The notes below the pieces were generated by a model, which was not told the DNA's origin, made no database searches, and saw nothing but the letters and a program-made list of their open reading frames with translations. Positions 63,281 to 64,000 of a stretch of 64,000 bases of DNA are shown one piece after another. How positions within the stretch are numbered: the stretch's first letter is position 1; the number at the start of each line of letters is the position of its first letter. The DNA lies in contig NZ_JNIF01000003.1 of NCBI RefSeq assembly GCF_000702445.1, forward strand, positions 1,674,001-1,738,000, given 5' to 3'. The position numbers were made by a program, and so were the translations under genes. The stretch is from Bryobacter aggregatus MPL3. Lineage in GTDB: Bacteria; Acidobacteriota; Terriglobia; Bryobacterales; Bryobacteraceae.

Positions 63281-64000
63281 ATGAAATCGAACAAACTCGC
63301 TTTAGCGACAGCCCTTGTGGTGGTGTGTGGGCTTGCACTACCAGCGCAGACGTCTTCGACGTCTTCTCAGAAATCTAGCAGCTCGACAAGTGGTGGAGAT
63401 CTCTTTGAGATTAACCTTTTTGGCGGTGGAAACTTCGTCAAGCGGCAGAATAATCAGCCGAACCAGGATTTGTCCAACGGTGGAATTGCTGGTTTCCGTA
63501 TTGTCGAAAATATTTGGAATTATGTCAGTCTCGAACAGACCGGCATGGTGCACGGCATCGCAAATGTCCAATACCGCATTCCCGGTACCAATGAGAACTA
63601 TGGTTTCGGCGCCCGTCTGCGCCAGTTCCACTTCAACCCCGTTCTACATTTCAAGCCCCGCGAAGCGCGGATTCGTCCCTTCCTCACCATGGGCGTAGGT
63701 TTTGATTACTTTGGCGTCACTGATGATGCCCGTCGCGCCGTCGGCACCGGCCAGTTCACTCCTTTCAAGCAGGTCGTGACGCTCGAATCGCAATTTAAAC
63801 CCGCTTTCAACTATGGCGGGGGCATCAAGGCGAAGGTCACCGACCGCGTCGGTCTCCGTTTTGACATCCGTGGTTTCGCCACCGCTTCTCCGGATTACGG
63901 CATCCCCGTCTTCGGCCCGGCTGGTGCGATTACTTACAGCCGCAACACGCCGCTCAACTCCTTGCAGACCACTGGTGGTATCTCCATTTATCTGGGCGCC
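63281..64000 (+). CDS. outer-membrane beta-barrel protein (partial, runs off right edge)
   Basis: 240 residues are visible, open to the last base. A signal peptide (KLALATALVVVCGLALPAQ) and a Ser/Thr-rich linker lead into alternating beta-strand sequence with many aromatics: GDLFEINLFGGGNFVKRQ, YGFGARLRQFHFNPVLHF, RPFLTMGVGFDYFGV and FNYGGGIKAKVTDRVGLRFDIRGF. This matches OmpA/OmpW-like barrel proteins. It starts 23 bp after the propeller gene and may be cotranscribed. Confidence 0.78.
   Translation, partial: MKSNKLALATALVVVCGLALPAQTSSTSSQKSSSSTSGGDLFEINLFGGGNFVKRQNNQPNQDLSNGGIAGFRIVENIWNYVSLEQTGMVHGIANVQYRIPGTNENYGFGARLRQFHFNPVLHFKPREARIRPFLTMGVGFDYFGVTDDARRAVGTGQFTPFKQVVTLESQFKPAFNYGGGIKAKVTDRVGLRFDIRGFATASPDYGIPVFGPAGAITYSRNTPLNSLQTTGGISIYLGA

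Overview
The window looks like chromosomal DNA of an acidobacterium, most likely Bryobacteraceae/Solibacter-like. This is inferred from several features: long secreted proteins built of Ig-like repeats ending in a TIGR03437-type C-terminal domain, carboxypeptidase-regulatory-like secreted proteins, a PEP-CTERM protein, a BshC bacillithiol enzyme, a VPS10/BNR-repeat protein, and moderately high GC with many GTG/TTG starts. No transposase, phage gene, CRISPR array or rRNA was seen.

Bases 1-6885 (minus strand) form a polysaccharide export and glycosylation operon. In transcription order it has a Wzt-type ABC ATPase, a coiled-coil methyltransferase, a two-domain glycosyltransferase, and (after a plus-strand secreted protein) two more GT2 enzymes, the last running off the left edge. 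No Wzm permease is present. A tRNA(CAT) follows.

Bases 7061-12125 hold the chromosome segregation locus: parB, parA, then 1.5 kb without genes containing thirteen parS-like sites, then mnmG. rsmG, often found between mnmG and parA, is absent. This parS cluster is the most unusual structure in the window.

Bases 12174-39959 are mostly ordinary core and metabolic genes: purD, tRNA-Arg(CCT), an ICMT-like methyltransferase, ompH, a lone groES, a purple-acid-phosphatase-like enzyme, a ZIP transporter, an aroDE fusion, an amidase with a 56-residue Tat-signal companion, a DeoC-like protein lacking catalytic residues, an S9 peptidase, an AbrB/ATPase pair beside a stand-alone rpsD, an M3 peptidase, threonine aldolase, hemW with a frataxin, bshC, an HpaI-type aldolase, a CPA2 antiporter and an Att-like ABC/lipocalin cluster.

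Bases 39960-41528 are AT-richer and carry two secreted proteins of unknown function, one rich in Cys and Tyr, behind a perfect -35 promoter. From 41529 to 64000 come a DUF1684 protein, an SMP-30 lactonase, a NUDIX gene with no normal start, mutS2, two large Ig/TIGR03437 proteins, a pair of carboxypeptidase-regulatory-like proteins flanked by decayed copies of the TIGR03437 tail, an alditol-oxidase-like flavoprotein, ridA, a NYN-LOTUS RNA-related protein, a B12-binding protein, a VPS10/BNR protein and a partial outer-membrane beta-barrel.
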